Assembly (NCBI RefSeq): GCF_001014615.2
Contig: NZ_LBCQ02000019.1
Coordinates: forward strand, 17,059-81,058
From: Aquamicrobium sp. LC103
GTDB lineage: Bacteria > Pseudomonadota > Alphaproteobacteria > Rhizobiales > Rhizobiaceae
Length of the DNA: 64,000 nt
Reading direction: 5' to 3'
The number at the start of each line of letters is the position of its first letter. Within the stretch, counting starts at the first letter, position 1. The notes beneath the pieces are model-generated. The model had not been told where the DNA came from and made no database searches. It saw only the letters and a program-made list of their open reading frames with translations. This document shows, piece after piece, positions 8,984 to 17,154 of this stretch. A program made the position numbers and the translations under genes.

Positions 8984-9937
8984 CTACTTGATCGCCTGCG
9001 GATTGGCGGGCGAGCCCGCACCGCCCGGCAGGTTGAGCGGCGGGGCGCAGAAGAAGAACTCGTAGACACCGTCCTCCGCGCAATCTTCCGCCAGTTCCTT
9101 CAGGTAATAGATTTCGCCCATGGCGATGCCTATGGCCGGGATGACGACCCAATGCCACGGCTGGTTCGCTTCGTCGGTTTCGTTGGGACGCACCTCGCAG
9201 CCCCACGTGTCGGCGCAGATGGCCGCAATGTCCTTCTCGCGAATCCAGTAGCAGGTCTCGAAGGCGAGGCCGGGGGCGTCACCGCCCGCATAGCCGGTCC
9301 AGTCCTCGCGCTTGAGACAGTCTTCCTGATGGCCCGTACGCACGATGACGAAATCGCCCTTGCGGATTTCCACATTCTGGGCGACCGCGCAGCCGTCGAG
9401 ATCTTCATTGGTGATCGCATAGCCGACAGGGAGCATGTCGACGCCCTTCCAGCGCGCGATGTCGAGCAAGACACCGCGACCCACGCATTTGTCGCGATAG
9501 TTCTCGATGCCGTTCTTCTGGGCACCGCGCGCATCGACGAGCGTCGCAGGGTAGCCGTTCCACATTTTGTCGTCGAGGAAGATATGCGCCAGCGCGTCCC
9601 ATTGGGTCGATGCCTGACAGGGCATGCTGATTGCGTCGTCCGCATAGCGCAGATAGGCGCCGATATCCTGATTTCCGGCTGCCGCGTCCGTGCCGGTCGC
9701 CAACATGGTGTGAATTGGATTCCAACGGCCGCCGAACAGGCCCGACTGGATCTTCTGATCCAGCGCCAGACCCAATGCGAAAGTCTTGCCCTTACGGATC
9801 AGCTTTCCCGCGTTGACGATATCTTCCGGGGTCACATTGTTGAGGGTTCCGATCTGGTCGTCCTCTCCCCACCTGCCCCAGTTGGAAAGCTTTTCGGCCG
9901 CTTCGTAGATCGCCGCACGGTTGACGGTCTTCGTCAT
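8984..9937 (-). CDS. Cyclase-family (kynurenine formamidase-like) metal hydrolase
   Basis: A 317-residue protein of the PF04199 'putative cyclase' family. The family metal motif appears as TQWDALAHI (~112) followed by a VNDEW-like region and GVLLDIARWKGVD (~150); VRTGHQEDC (~205) is also characteristic. Relatives hydrolyse formamides, isatin or lactones. In a pathway with aromatic hydroxylases it could open an amide or lactone ring or remove a formyl group. RBS GGGAGAGAG precedes the ATG. It is divergent from the TetR gene, with regulon site 2 between. Confidence 0.83.
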   Translation of the reverse strand: MTKTVNRAAIYEAAEKLSNWGRWGEDDQIGTLNNVTPEDIVNAGKLIRKGKTFALGLALDQKIQSGLFGGRWNPIHTMLATGTDAAAGNQDIGAYLRYADDAISMPCQASTQWDALAHIFLDDKMWNGYPATLVDARGAQKNGIENYRDKCVGRGVLLDIARWKGVDMLPVGYAITNEDLDGCAVAQNVEIRKGDFVIVRTGHQEDCLKREDWTGYAGGDAPGLAFETCYWIREKDIAAICADTWGCEVRPNETDEANQPWHWVVIPAIGIAMGEIYYLKELAEDCAEDGVYEFFFCAPPLNLPGGAGSPANPQAIK

Positions 9938-9981
9938 GAAATTCTCTCTCCCACGCTGTTCAAGTTCACTGCGAATAGGTA

Positions 9982-9997
9982 TTTATCACCTGATAAA
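9982..9997. promoter_or_regulatory. Regulon site 2: TTTATCACCTGATAAA palindrome
   Basis: A perfect inverted repeat with 7-bp arms (TTTATCA / TGATAAA) and a CC centre, in the divergent region between the cyclase-family gene and the TetR gene. It is the best-formed copy of a motif seen in five intergenic regions from 7 to 24 kb. Its position next to tetR suggests autoregulation. Confidence 0.65.
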
Positions 9998-10110
9998 AAT
10001 ATTCCACACTGCGTGGTACCATGCAAGTACGAGCTGCATGTTTATGCGGTTGTGCGAGCCGCATTCATCCATGCTAGAAAGTCTCATCCAAGGAGACGTA
10101 ACGAGGAAAC

Positions 10111-10824
10111 GTGAACCCAAGCGACAAGAAGCCGAAGAGGCTGTCACCCGAGGAACGCAAGCGGCGACTTCTCGAAAAGGCGATCGACTATTTTTCAGAA
10201 GAAGGTTTCGAAGGGGGCACGCGCGAGCTTGCCCGCCAGCTCGGCATCACCCAGCCGTTGATCTATCGCTATTTCTCCACCAAGGCGGACCTCATCAACG
10301 AGGTTTATCACGCCGTTTACGTCAGCCAGTGGCAGGAAAGCTGGGCTCAGAACCTGCAGAAGCGCGACAGGCCAGTGCGTGATCGCCTCATCGAGTTCTA
10401 CGATGGTTATACCAACGCGATCTTCAATCGGCACTGGATGCGCATATTCTTCTTTGCCGGTCTGAAAGGTCTCGACATCAACACGCGCTACATACGGCGG
10501 GTAAGCGACCATCTGTTGCGTCCGATCTGCCGGGAGATGCGCGCGGAGTTGGGGTTCGATGTCGAAAAACCCTTGCGGCAGGCGGAGTTCGATCTCGTGT
10601 GGATGATGCACGGCCTCGTCTTCTATCAGGGCATCCGGGAGCACATCTACAAGGTGCCCTACAAGGTGAACCACGAGTTCTCCATCCAGATCGCGGTGGA
10701 TATGTATATCACCAAGTCCCGCGAGGTGATCGAGGCGGCGCTGAAGGACCCCGCGGCCGACCTCGCACCCGCCGCAAGCTTCATCCCCGAGCAACTGGTC
10801 CAAGTCGCCCCCGACAGAATATGA
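10111..10824 (+). CDS. TetR-family transcriptional regulator
   Basis: A 237-residue regulator with GTG start at 10111 (GAGG at 10102-10105). Residues ~22-70 form the TetR DNA-binding domain: RLLEKAIDYFSEEGFEGGT, RELARQLGITQPLIYRYFSTKADL. The remainder is a helical ligand domain. It is the only TetR gene in the 6.6-24 kb block and has a perfect palindrome in its own promoter region, so it is the leading candidate for the shared regulator. Its 3' end overlaps the convergent fusion gene by 44 bases, so the two genes share antisense coding sequence. Confidence 0.9.
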   Translation: MNPSDKKPKRLSPEERKRRLLEKAIDYFSEEGFEGGTRELARQLGITQPLIYRYFSTKADLINEVYHAVYVSQWQESWAQNLQKRDRPVRDRLIEFYDGYTNAIFNRHWMRIFFFAGLKGLDINTRYIRRVSDHLLRPICREMRAELGFDVEKPLRQAEFDLVWMMHGLVFYQGIREHIYKVPYKVNHEFSIQIAVDMYITKSREVIEAALKDPAADLAPAASFIPEQLVQVAPDRI

Positions 10825-12088
10825 GCGGCTCATGTCCCTCGTTGCGGCATTCCAGCACCTGGCCGACGAAAATCTCGTGATCACCACCATCATAGCGGGC
10901 CCAATGCTGGCACTGTAGCGTCGCAACGGTGTCGTCCAGCACGGGCAGCCCATCGATCCCGCGATGCCAGGCGATGCCATCGAAACGATCATCGACATTG
11001 CGCGAGAAGGTATGGCAGATCTCGTGCTGGTGGCTGGCCAGGATGTTGACCGCGAAGCCGCGCGCGGCGGCGAAGTGCGGCATGCTCCACGCCTTGCGGG
11101 CAAGGCTCCAAAGTACGAGCGGGGGATCGAGCGACACGGAAGAAAACGAGTTGACGGTGACGCCGATCGGCACGCCTTCCTGCGTCGATGCCGTGATCAC
11201 GGCCACGCCGGTCGGGAAGCAACCGAGCGTCTTGCGGAAGTCACCGGCTGCGATCTGGCTTAAGGGTTGCCGGACTGTCTGGCTCATCGTCTGCTCCATC
11301 AATCTGCTTCCCAGTCTAGCGATTTCCGCAATCACGGCTACACGCGCGGCGTTGTCTGCCGCGACGCTTCCGTCGGCGTGCAGGAAATTGTTCTCGAAGC
11401 CCACGCGTGCCTTGCCGCCCAGCGCCAGCACGGCTGCAAGAGCTGCCGTTTCCGGCGGGCCGAAAGCACATGCGGTCCATTCAGCCTTGTGTGCGATGGA
11501 GCTGGCGCGAAACGCCGCGAGATAATCGACGAGCGAAGCCGGATCGGTATCGTCGCCGCCATAGCGGCCGAGCACGAACAGGACGTCAAGGTTGACGTCG
11601 GGAACGACGCCGCGCTCGACAAGCGTCACGAAGCGTTCGAGTTCCTTAGGGCTATAGAGCAAATACTGAATAGCCCTGTCCCGCGCCACCGCCTGTTCAA
11701 GCGTGCGCGTCGCCAGCTCCTCGTGTTCGTCGCTTGGCACCAGCTCGCGCATCGCGACACTGAAAGCGGGTGCGTCGACACCATCGAAAATGTCACCGAT
11801 CTCTTCGGGGCTGTAGCGCCCAACCGCCTCGGTCGTCACCTGGATGAGCAGCCCGTCGTCGGTGGCGCGCCGGATTGCCTTGACCGCGGAGTTGTAGCGA
11901 TCGGCGTCGAGCACGTGCAGCCCGGCATCATCGCGAACGTGGATATGTATCGCCTGCGCGCCGGCCTTGCGGCAGGCAATCGCGGTTTCCACCAGTTCGT
12001 CTTCCGTGATGGGGAGCGCGGCATGCGCAGCCTTGCCGTGGCGCGCACCGTTGGGCGCCACCATGATGAGCGGGGTGCGCCGGCTCAT
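10781..12088 (-). CDS. Fusion: BKACE (DUF849) beta-keto acid cleavage enzyme + flavin reductase
   Basis: 435 residues with two recognisable enzymes in one frame. Residues ~1-268 are a BKACE/DUF849 domain: TIM-barrel start PLIMVAPNGA, Zn-binding AIHIHVRD (~46-53) and VGFENNF near its end. Family members condense a beta-keto acid with acetyl-CoA and split it. Residues ~280-435 are an FMN-binding split-barrel reductase (GCFPTGVAVITA, VNSFSSVSLDPPLVLWS, FAVNILA). A Met (MSQTVRQ) at the junction could be an internal start. The reductase probably supplies reduced flavin to the LLM monooxygenase, whose stop overlaps this start (ATGA). The fusion is unusual; no frameshift is needed to explain it. Confidence 0.85.
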   Translation of the reverse strand: MSRRTPLIMVAPNGARHGKAAHAALPITEDELVETAIACRKAGAQAIHIHVRDDAGLHVLDADRYNSAVKAIRRATDDGLLIQVTTEAVGRYSPEEIGDIFDGVDAPAFSVAMRELVPSDEHEELATRTLEQAVARDRAIQYLLYSPKELERFVTLVERGVVPDVNLDVLFVLGRYGGDDTDPASLVDYLAAFRASSIAHKAEWTACAFGPPETAALAAVLALGGKARVGFENNFLHADGSVAADNAARVAVIAEIARLGSRLMEQTMSQTVRQPLSQIAAGDFRKTLGCFPTGVAVITASTQEGVPIGVTVNSFSSVSLDPPLVLWSLARKAWSMPHFAAARGFAVNILASHQHEICHTFSRNVDDRFDGIAWHRGIDGLPVLDDTVATLQCQHWARYDGGDHEIFVGQVLECRNEGHEPLIFCRGRLGPVARG

Positions 12089-13194
12089 TCGGCAGCCGCC
12101 TGATCGGACGCGCCGATGGCGTCGTTGACGGCCGGCATCACCTTTTCGGCGGCAAGCCGCATCGAGGTCCGCGCCAGTGCCGGGTCGGCCCAGTCCTTGC
12201 CGGCATAGAGCAGGGTACCGAAATCCCCCACCTCCTCACGGAAAGCCAGAACGTCTTCCGTCACCTTGTCAGGCGTACCCCAAATGATCAGCTTTTCGCA
12301 AATTCCGTCCAACGTGACTTCGTCGTCAGGCTGCTCGCGATGTGTCTTGAACAATTCCAGGCGGTTGTGCTTGCGCATCTTGGTCAGCAATTGGCTGTAG
12401 TAGAAGCGGTAGGGGCTGTCCGGATCGGTCGCGTAACGCCTGGCCGTCGCCATGTCATCAGCCACGAAAACGCTCTTGGCCACACGCCAATTCTCCGTCT
12501 TCGCCTCACGGCCGACGCGCTCGCAGCCTTCGACATATTTCGGCCAGTGCGAGCGCACCCATTGCGGCAGCAGGAAGTTCGCCGAGATCGGATCCCAGCC
12601 GCGTGCGGCCGCTTCCGTCACGCCCTTGGAGAAAGGCGCAACGGCGGTAACGACGACGGGCGGGTGAGGCTGTTGGAACGGCTTGGGCATGATGCCCTGA
12701 CCGATATCGACGAGTTGCGTACGCTCGGTCGATACGGTCCAGTACCGGCCCTCCAGCTTGTAGGGCGCATCCCGCTTCCAGATTTCGAGGACCATGTTGA
12801 TGGATTCGAGGAACATGGCGTTGCGGTCGGCATCCAGATTGCCGAAGACTTCCGCGTCCGAGGCAAGACCGCCCGGACTGATGCCGAAATTGAATCGGCC
12901 ATCAAGCATATGATCGAGCATGGCTACCTGGGCAGCGATCGCCGCCGGGTGGCTGTTGGGCATGTTCACGGTTCCAGTGCCCAGCCTTATGTTTTTGGTC
13001 TCCGCCGCCAGAGAAGCGATGAACATAGCGCACGAAGTGATGTTCTCTGCCGCATCCGTCACATGCTCGCCGACATACCCTTCCGAAAAACCGAGCTCGT
13101 CGGCGAGAAGGAAAGCCTCACGATCTTCGGCCAGGCTCTGGCGCCAGTCCTTGCCGAGCGGGTGTATGGGCATGGTGAAGAAGCCGATCTTCAT
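12085..13194 (-). CDS. LLM-class flavin-dependent monooxygenase
   Basis: A 369-residue luciferase-like TIM-barrel oxygenase. It has N-terminal KIGFFTMPIHP, ELGFSEGYVGEHV (~34-46), IRLGTGTVNMPNSHP (~78-92) and DGRFNFGISPGG (~107-118), which are core family motifs for reduced-FMN use. It resembles limonene- or alkane-type monooxygenases and two-component ring-opening enzymes. It is coupled to the downstream fusion protein whose C-terminal half is a flavin reductase, giving a complete two-component system. No clear RBS is seen before the ATG. Regulon site 3 lies 38-53 bases upstream. Confidence 0.87.
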   Translation of the reverse strand: MKIGFFTMPIHPLGKDWRQSLAEDREAFLLADELGFSEGYVGEHVTDAAENITSCAMFIASLAAETKNIRLGTGTVNMPNSHPAAIAAQVAMLDHMLDGRFNFGISPGGLASDAEVFGNLDADRNAMFLESINMVLEIWKRDAPYKLEGRYWTVSTERTQLVDIGQGIMPKPFQQPHPPVVVTAVAPFSKGVTEAAARGWDPISANFLLPQWVRSHWPKYVEGCERVGREAKTENWRVAKSVFVADDMATARRYATDPDSPYRFYYSQLLTKMRKHNRLELFKTHREQPDDEVTLDGICEKLIIWGTPDKVTEDVLAFREEVGDFGTLLYAGKDWADPALARTSMRLAAEKVMPAVNDAIGASDQAAAE

Positions 13195-13231
13195 GGCAGC
13201 AATCTATCCAGTTGGAAAAACCGGATATGAA

Positions 13232-13247
13232 TTTATCGCCTGCTACC
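13232..13247. promoter_or_regulatory. Regulon site 3: degenerate TTTATCGCCTGCTACC
   Basis: Matches the site 2 core at 12 of 16 positions; the left arm TTTATC and the CCTG centre are intact while the right arm is degraded. It lies in the divergent region between the LLM monooxygenase and the LysR gene. Confidence 0.45.
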
Positions 13248-13260
13248 ATTACTGAAAAAT

Positions 13261-13301
13261 AATAGTATCTTAAATTCAGGATCATGAAATCTGATACTAT
13301 T
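13261..13301. promoter_or_regulatory. LysR-type operator upstream of lysR (inverted repeat)
   Basis: AATAGTATC at 13261-13269 is repeated inverted as GATACTATT at 13293-13301. Inside it, ATCATGAAATCTGAT (13281-13295) fits the ATC-N9-GAT LysR-box pattern. The region ends 11 bases before the LysR start, as expected for an autoregulatory site, and also lies upstream of the divergent LLM gene. Confidence 0.5.
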
Positions 13302-13312
13302 GGGGAAGCGTC

Positions 13313-14224
13313 ATGTTGAGCCTACGCCAGATCCGTTCTCTGATCGCAGTCTATGAGGAGCGCTCCTTCACGCGTGCAGCACAAAGGGAAAACGCGACCC
13401 AATCAGGCATCTCCCAACACATCTCGGCACTGGAGGAGCAGTTAGGGACGATACTGTTCGAGCGGCGACATGGCGGCCCCGAACCCACGCCCGCGGGAGA
13501 CCTCTTCTATCAACGCTCTCTCGAAATGCTGCGCGCGATGGAGCGCGGCGTTGCCGAGGTGCGCGCCAGCATCGGGCAGGTGTCCGGCGAGGTCAAAGCC
13601 GGCGTCATGCCAACCTTCACGCGCTGCGCGCTTCCGCCCGCGCTCGACCGCTTTATGAGCGCCTATCCGCATGTCCGCGTGGAGGTGGTCGAAGGCTACA
13701 GCGGCGCATTGTCCGATATGGTGCGCGCCGGCGAGCTCGATATGGCCCTCGTACCCGCATCGGCCGAGACGACGGGCCTGACCCTCTCGCCGCTTTGCTC
13801 GAACCGCGAGATGCTCTTGTCCGGCCCCCAGAGCGGATTGAAGCATCTGCAGGCCGTGCGTCTCGCTGAACTCGGTCCACTCGATCTGATCGTGCCCAGC
13901 CAGGCCAATGTGCGCCGCCGCCGCATCGAGACCTACCTGGCGACCAACAATGTGCGTGTCGGCAGACTGCTGGAGATGGATGCCATGCTGGGCACGTTGG
14001 AGCTCGTGGCACGCTCGCGCTGGATGACGATACTGCCGGGCGTGCTCTGTATCGCGGACGCCGAGGGACGAGAAAGGCGGGTCAATCCGATCGTCGATCC
14101 CGAGATGGTCAGCGAGTTCGTCGTCATCGAGCCCGCGCGCCGCGCCCTTTCGCCCGCCGCGTCCCTATTCCTTGCCGCCATGCGCGAAGAGATCGCAAAG
14201 CTCGAAAACTTCCCGATCGCTTGA
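13313..14224 (+). CDS. LysR-family transcriptional regulator
   Basis: A 303-residue LTTR. The N-terminal winged HTH is clear (LRQIRSLIAVYEERSFTRAA, then QSGISQHISALEEQLG, residues ~4-45), followed by a type 2 periplasmic-binding effector domain (~90-295). It is divergent from the LLM/reductase genes and convergent with the TRAP operon. It probably activates the LLM operon in response to a pathway intermediate, layered on the palindrome-binding repressor (inference). Confidence 0.9.
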   Translation: MLSLRQIRSLIAVYEERSFTRAAQRENATQSGISQHISALEEQLGTILFERRHGGPEPTPAGDLFYQRSLEMLRAMERGVAEVRASIGQVSGEVKAGVMPTFTRCALPPALDRFMSAYPHVRVEVVEGYSGALSDMVRAGELDMALVPASAETTGLTLSPLCSNREMLLSGPQSGLKHLQAVRLAELGPLDLIVPSQANVRRRRIETYLATNNVRVGRLLEMDAMLGTLELVARSRWMTILPGVLCIADAEGRERRVNPIVDPEMVSEFVVIEPARRALSPAASLFLAAMREEIAKLENFPIA

Positions 14225-14235
14225 TCCTTCCAACA

Positions 14236-14260
14236 GGAAGGCGGCCACAGGCCGCCCTCC
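14236..14260. terminator. Hairpin between convergent lysR and dctM
   Basis: GGCGGCC (14240-14246) and GGCCGCC (14250-14256) form a 7-bp stem with a 3-base loop, extended by GGA/TCC across one mismatch. It lies in the 54-bp region between two converging genes and could end transcription from either side. No strong T run. Confidence 0.45.
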
Positions 14261-14278
14261 AACCGGTGCTTGGCAGGC

Positions 14279-15589
14279 TCAGAATGTCACCGACGGTAGC
14301 CAGGTCGCCAGTTGCGGGAACAGAATGACCAGAAGCGCGGCGATGAGGATCATCACACAGAACGGGAACGATCCCTTGAATACATGCTTCAGCTTGACAC
14401 TCGGATCCGGCACCGCGCCTTTCACCGTATAGACCACCAGTCCGAAAGGCGGCGTCAGCAACCCCGCTTCAATGACCAGAATGCCGAAGATCGCGAAGGC
14501 CGTGGAGTCGAGGCCAAGCGCAAGCGCTATCGGCGCAAAGATCGGCACGGTGAGAAGGATGATCGATATGGAATCGATCAGCATCCCCAAAATGATCCAG
14601 ATGATGATCATGACCGCCACGATGACGATCGTTCCTCCCCCGAGACCGAAAAACAGGTTCTGGATGTAATTGACGGCGCCACCCATGGCGAGGAGGCGTG
14701 AATACATCGTGGCGGCGATCAACAGCAGCATGATGGGGCCGGTGGTACGCGCGGCACTGTAAATTGCCTGCATGACCTCGCGTCCTCTCATGCCCTTGGC
14801 GACACCGAGAACGAGCGCTCCTATCGTGCCGAAACCCGCCGCCTCCGTGGGATTGAAGACCCCTCCCCAAAGGCCGCCGATCACCAGAACCACGAGCGCG
14901 AATATGCCGAGGGCCCCGAAGATCTCACCTCGAGCCAGCGGCGTGATGTCTTCGGCGGCTGGAGGGTTGGGCGCCACGTCCGGCCGCATGCGTGCATGGA
15001 CGACGCAATAGGCAGCGAACATGATCGCGAGAATGATACCCGGAAGAACGCCCGCAATGAAGAGTTTGCCTACCGACGCTTCCGTCAGAATCGCCCAGAC
15101 AATGAGCAGGACGGAGGGCGGAATGAGCATACCCAGACAGGCGCTGCCGGCTACAACGCCCACCGCATATTCGCGCTGATATCCAAGCCGGCGCATCTCG
15201 GGATAGGCGATGCGCGAAAACGCGGCGGCCGAAGCAACGGAAACGCCAGTCACTGCGGCAAAGATGGCATTGCCGGCTACGGTAGCGACGGCCAATCGTC
15301 CTGAAACGCGGCGAAGCAGCCGGTTGCAGACTTGGTACAGGTCACCCGCCGCGCCGGATTTGGAGACGAAATCTCCCATCAATACGAAGAGCGGGATGAC
15401 GATGAAGGTGTGGCTGCGGATCGCCTCGTAGGCCGAGGAACCAAGCAGCGAGACGGCAACATCGAAGCTGCCCATCATGAGGTAGATGCCCAGTACGCTC
15501 GTCATGGCAAGCGCAACGGCGATATGAAAGCCGAGCAGCACGAGAACGACGAGCAGCCCGACCATGTACATGACGATTTCGGCGGCCAT
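14279..15589 (-). CDS. dctM: TRAP transporter large permease (DctM)
   Basis: A 436-residue polytopic inner-membrane protein with about 12 hydrophobic segments, the full length of DctM. Marks include VIPLFVLMGDFVSKSG (~65-80), GMLIPPSVLLIVW (~153-165) and FGLVVYTVKG near the end. It shares one base with the preceding dctQ stop (TAATG). With DctQ and the binding protein encoded at 19207 it forms a Na+/H+-driven importer for an organic anion. The gene ends convergent to lysR. Confidence 0.9.
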   Translation of the reverse strand: MAAEIVMYMVGLLVVLVLLGFHIAVALAMTSVLGIYLMMGSFDVAVSLLGSSAYEAIRSHTFIVIPLFVLMGDFVSKSGAAGDLYQVCNRLLRRVSGRLAVATVAGNAIFAAVTGVSVASAAAFSRIAYPEMRRLGYQREYAVGVVAGSACLGMLIPPSVLLIVWAILTEASVGKLFIAGVLPGIILAIMFAAYCVVHARMRPDVAPNPPAAEDITPLARGEIFGALGIFALVVLVIGGLWGGVFNPTEAAGFGTIGALVLGVAKGMRGREVMQAIYSAARTTGPIMLLLIAATMYSRLLAMGGAVNYIQNLFFGLGGGTIVIVAVMIIIWIILGMLIDSISIILLTVPIFAPIALALGLDSTAFAIFGILVIEAGLLTPPFGLVVYTVKGAVPDPSVKLKHVFKGSFPFCVMILIAALLVILFPQLATWLPSVTF

Positions 15590-16176
15590 TACTTGGGCTC
15601 CCTGTCCTGAGCCGAAGAGCGGCCCTCATTGTCGAGCCCCATCACCGCCGCAGCTTCGCGGTCATAGGCGAGGATGCCTGGATAGGCGATTTCGTCCTCG
15701 AGCTGGTTCGTCCAGTCGAGCCAGATCATGAGCAGATACGAGATGGCGCACATCGCCGATGTGACGAGCAGAATGAAGTGGACGGGCCATACCGGAATTC
15801 GCAAGGCGCCCTCGCCTTCGTATTCGCCGATGCGATATGCGAGCATCGCGGGACGCCAGTCGGCGTAGACGATGAGTGCGAAAAGCGCGAGGCCGAGGAG
15901 GTAGGCGAGCGTGCGCAGGAACCTGCGCCCTCCAGGCCCAAGAGACTCGGAAACGAGTTCGGTCCGCAGCATCGAACCCGAGAGGATGGCGAGCGGCAGC
16001 TGCAGGAATGTGATCGCCACCACCGAGTTCCGGATCACCTCGGTTGCTCCCTGCAGAGGCGACGAATAAAGCGCGCGCCCGAGCACATCGACAATGATGA
16101 CCACGGCAATCAACAGCACCCACAAGGCTGAAATGACGTGGATTGTACGTGCGAGGCCCACGAAGCCTTTCACCAT
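15589..16176 (-). CDS. dctQ: TRAP transporter small permease (DctQ)
   Basis: A 195-residue protein with four hydrophobic segments and a charged C-terminal tail. It has DctQ features: an N-terminal helix with VVIIVDVLGRALYSSPLQGATEVI and LRTELVSE in the second half. It lies directly upstream of dctM with 1-base overlap. It bridges the binding protein and the large permease. An 84-bp spacer separates it from the upstream deacetylase-fold gene. Confidence 0.88.
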   Translation of the reverse strand: MVKGFVGLARTIHVISALWVLLIAVVIIVDVLGRALYSSPLQGATEVIRNSVVAITFLQLPLAILSGSMLRTELVSESLGPGGRRFLRTLAYLLGLALFALIVYADWRPAMLAYRIGEYEGEGALRIPVWPVHFILLVTSAMCAISYLLMIWLDWTNQLEDEIAYPGILAYDREAAAVMGLDNEGRSSAQDREPK

Positions 16177-16204
16177 GACAACCTCCCAATTCTCACGGAG
16201 CGGA

Positions 16205-16218
16205 GCCGGCAGGCCGGC
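16205..16218. other. GCCGGC-AG-GCCGGC hairpin between deacetylase-fold gene and dctQ
   Basis: Two copies of the self-palindromic GCCGGC separated by two bases can form a 6-bp hairpin in the 84-bp intra-operon spacer. It has no downstream T run in the direction of transcription. A possible mRNA processing or stability element. Confidence 0.25.
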
Positions 16219-16260
16219 GATCCGCAGAAAAGAAAAACAGAAACCGCGCGGCCGACCGCA

Positions 16261-17154
16261 TCAGCCTCGGCCCGATAGGCGACCCATTTCGGCCCGATAC
16301 CAGTCGCCGATTTCCGATGCGCTCATGAAGACCGTCGTATCGTACCCAGCGATGTAGTCGAGCAACTCCTCCAGATAGCGAATGCGATGGGGCACGCCCG
16401 TGATGTAGGGATGGATCGAGATCGCCATTACCCGAACATTGTCTTCGCTTTCGGCAAACAGCCGGTCGAACTGGTCGCGCCCCCGGTTGAAGAACTCGAC
16501 CGAAGGATGATTCTGCAAGGCGAAGACCGGAATGTCGTTCATTTCGACCGAATATGGGATCGTCGTGATCGTCCCATGCGGCGTATCGATGTCCTGCGGA
16601 AGGTCGTCGATCACCCAGTCCGCGACATACTCGATGCCGTTCTTGCGCAGGCAATCGAGCGTCTCTTCCGTTTCGGTCAGGCCCGGGCTTTCCCAGCTCC
16701 GAGGCGACTTGCCCCAGTAGTTCGAAATAACTTCGACCGCGCGCGCGATTTCCCCCGACTGGTCATCCAGGCTGTGCATGGGCTGCTGCAGGAAGCCATG
16801 TCCCATGAACTCCCAACCAGCATCCCGCGCGGCATCCGCAACGCGCGTATAGGAACGGCAGACATTCGCATTGAGGGCCAGCGTCGCCGGCAGCCCGCGA
16901 TCCGTGATCGCCTTGAACTGGCGCCAGAAGCCGGAGCGCATGCCGTATTCATGCCACGACCAATTGGGCACGTCAGGCAGAAGCGGTTTGCCCATCGGCG
17001 GCGATAGGACGGTGCGGGGCATTGCGCGCTCGATGCGCCATTCCTCGACATTCACGATGATCCATACGGCCACCCGCTTGCCGTTCGGCAGCGCCAATTT
17101 CGGCCTGTCGATCGAAGCGACATAGGGAACGCGATCGGACAACGCCGTCATCAT
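16261..17154 (-). CDS. Polysaccharide deacetylase-fold hydrolase (PuuE/PgdA-like)
   Basis: A 297-residue NodB-fold protein. Start placed at the ATG at 17154, overlapping the upstream hydrolase stop (ATGA); a longer frame runs back through that gene and is a shadow. Recognisable parts are GKRVAVWIIVNVEEW (beta-strand with metal Asp position replaced by Asn/Glu), AARDAGWEFMGHG (~120), SPRSWESPGLTETEET, VADWVIDD and AISIHPYITG (~243). This cytoplasmic subgroup includes allantoinase PuuE and similar C-N hydrolases. In this cluster it may cleave an amide or ring C-N bond rather than a polysaccharide. Substrate not known. Confidence 0.82.
   Translation of the reverse strand: MMTALSDRVPYVASIDRPKLALPNGKRVAVWIIVNVEEWRIERAMPRTVLSPPMGKPLLPDVPNWSWHEYGMRSGFWRQFKAITDRGLPATLALNANVCRSYTRVADAARDAGWEFMGHGFLQQPMHSLDDQSGEIARAVEVISNYWGKSPRSWESPGLTETEETLDCLRKNGIEYVADWVIDDLPQDIDTPHGTITTIPYSVEMNDIPVFALQNHPSVEFFNRGRDQFDRLFAESEDNVRVMAISIHPYITGVPHRIRYLEELLDYIAGYDTTVFMSASEIGDWYRAEMGRLSGRG

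Noticed and set aside
8777..10114. 445-codon plus-strand open frame across the GST and cyclase-family genes
   Set aside because: Antisense shadow of two recognisable minus-strand genes; composition (His/Arg/Asp-rich) is typical of spurious GC-rich frames.
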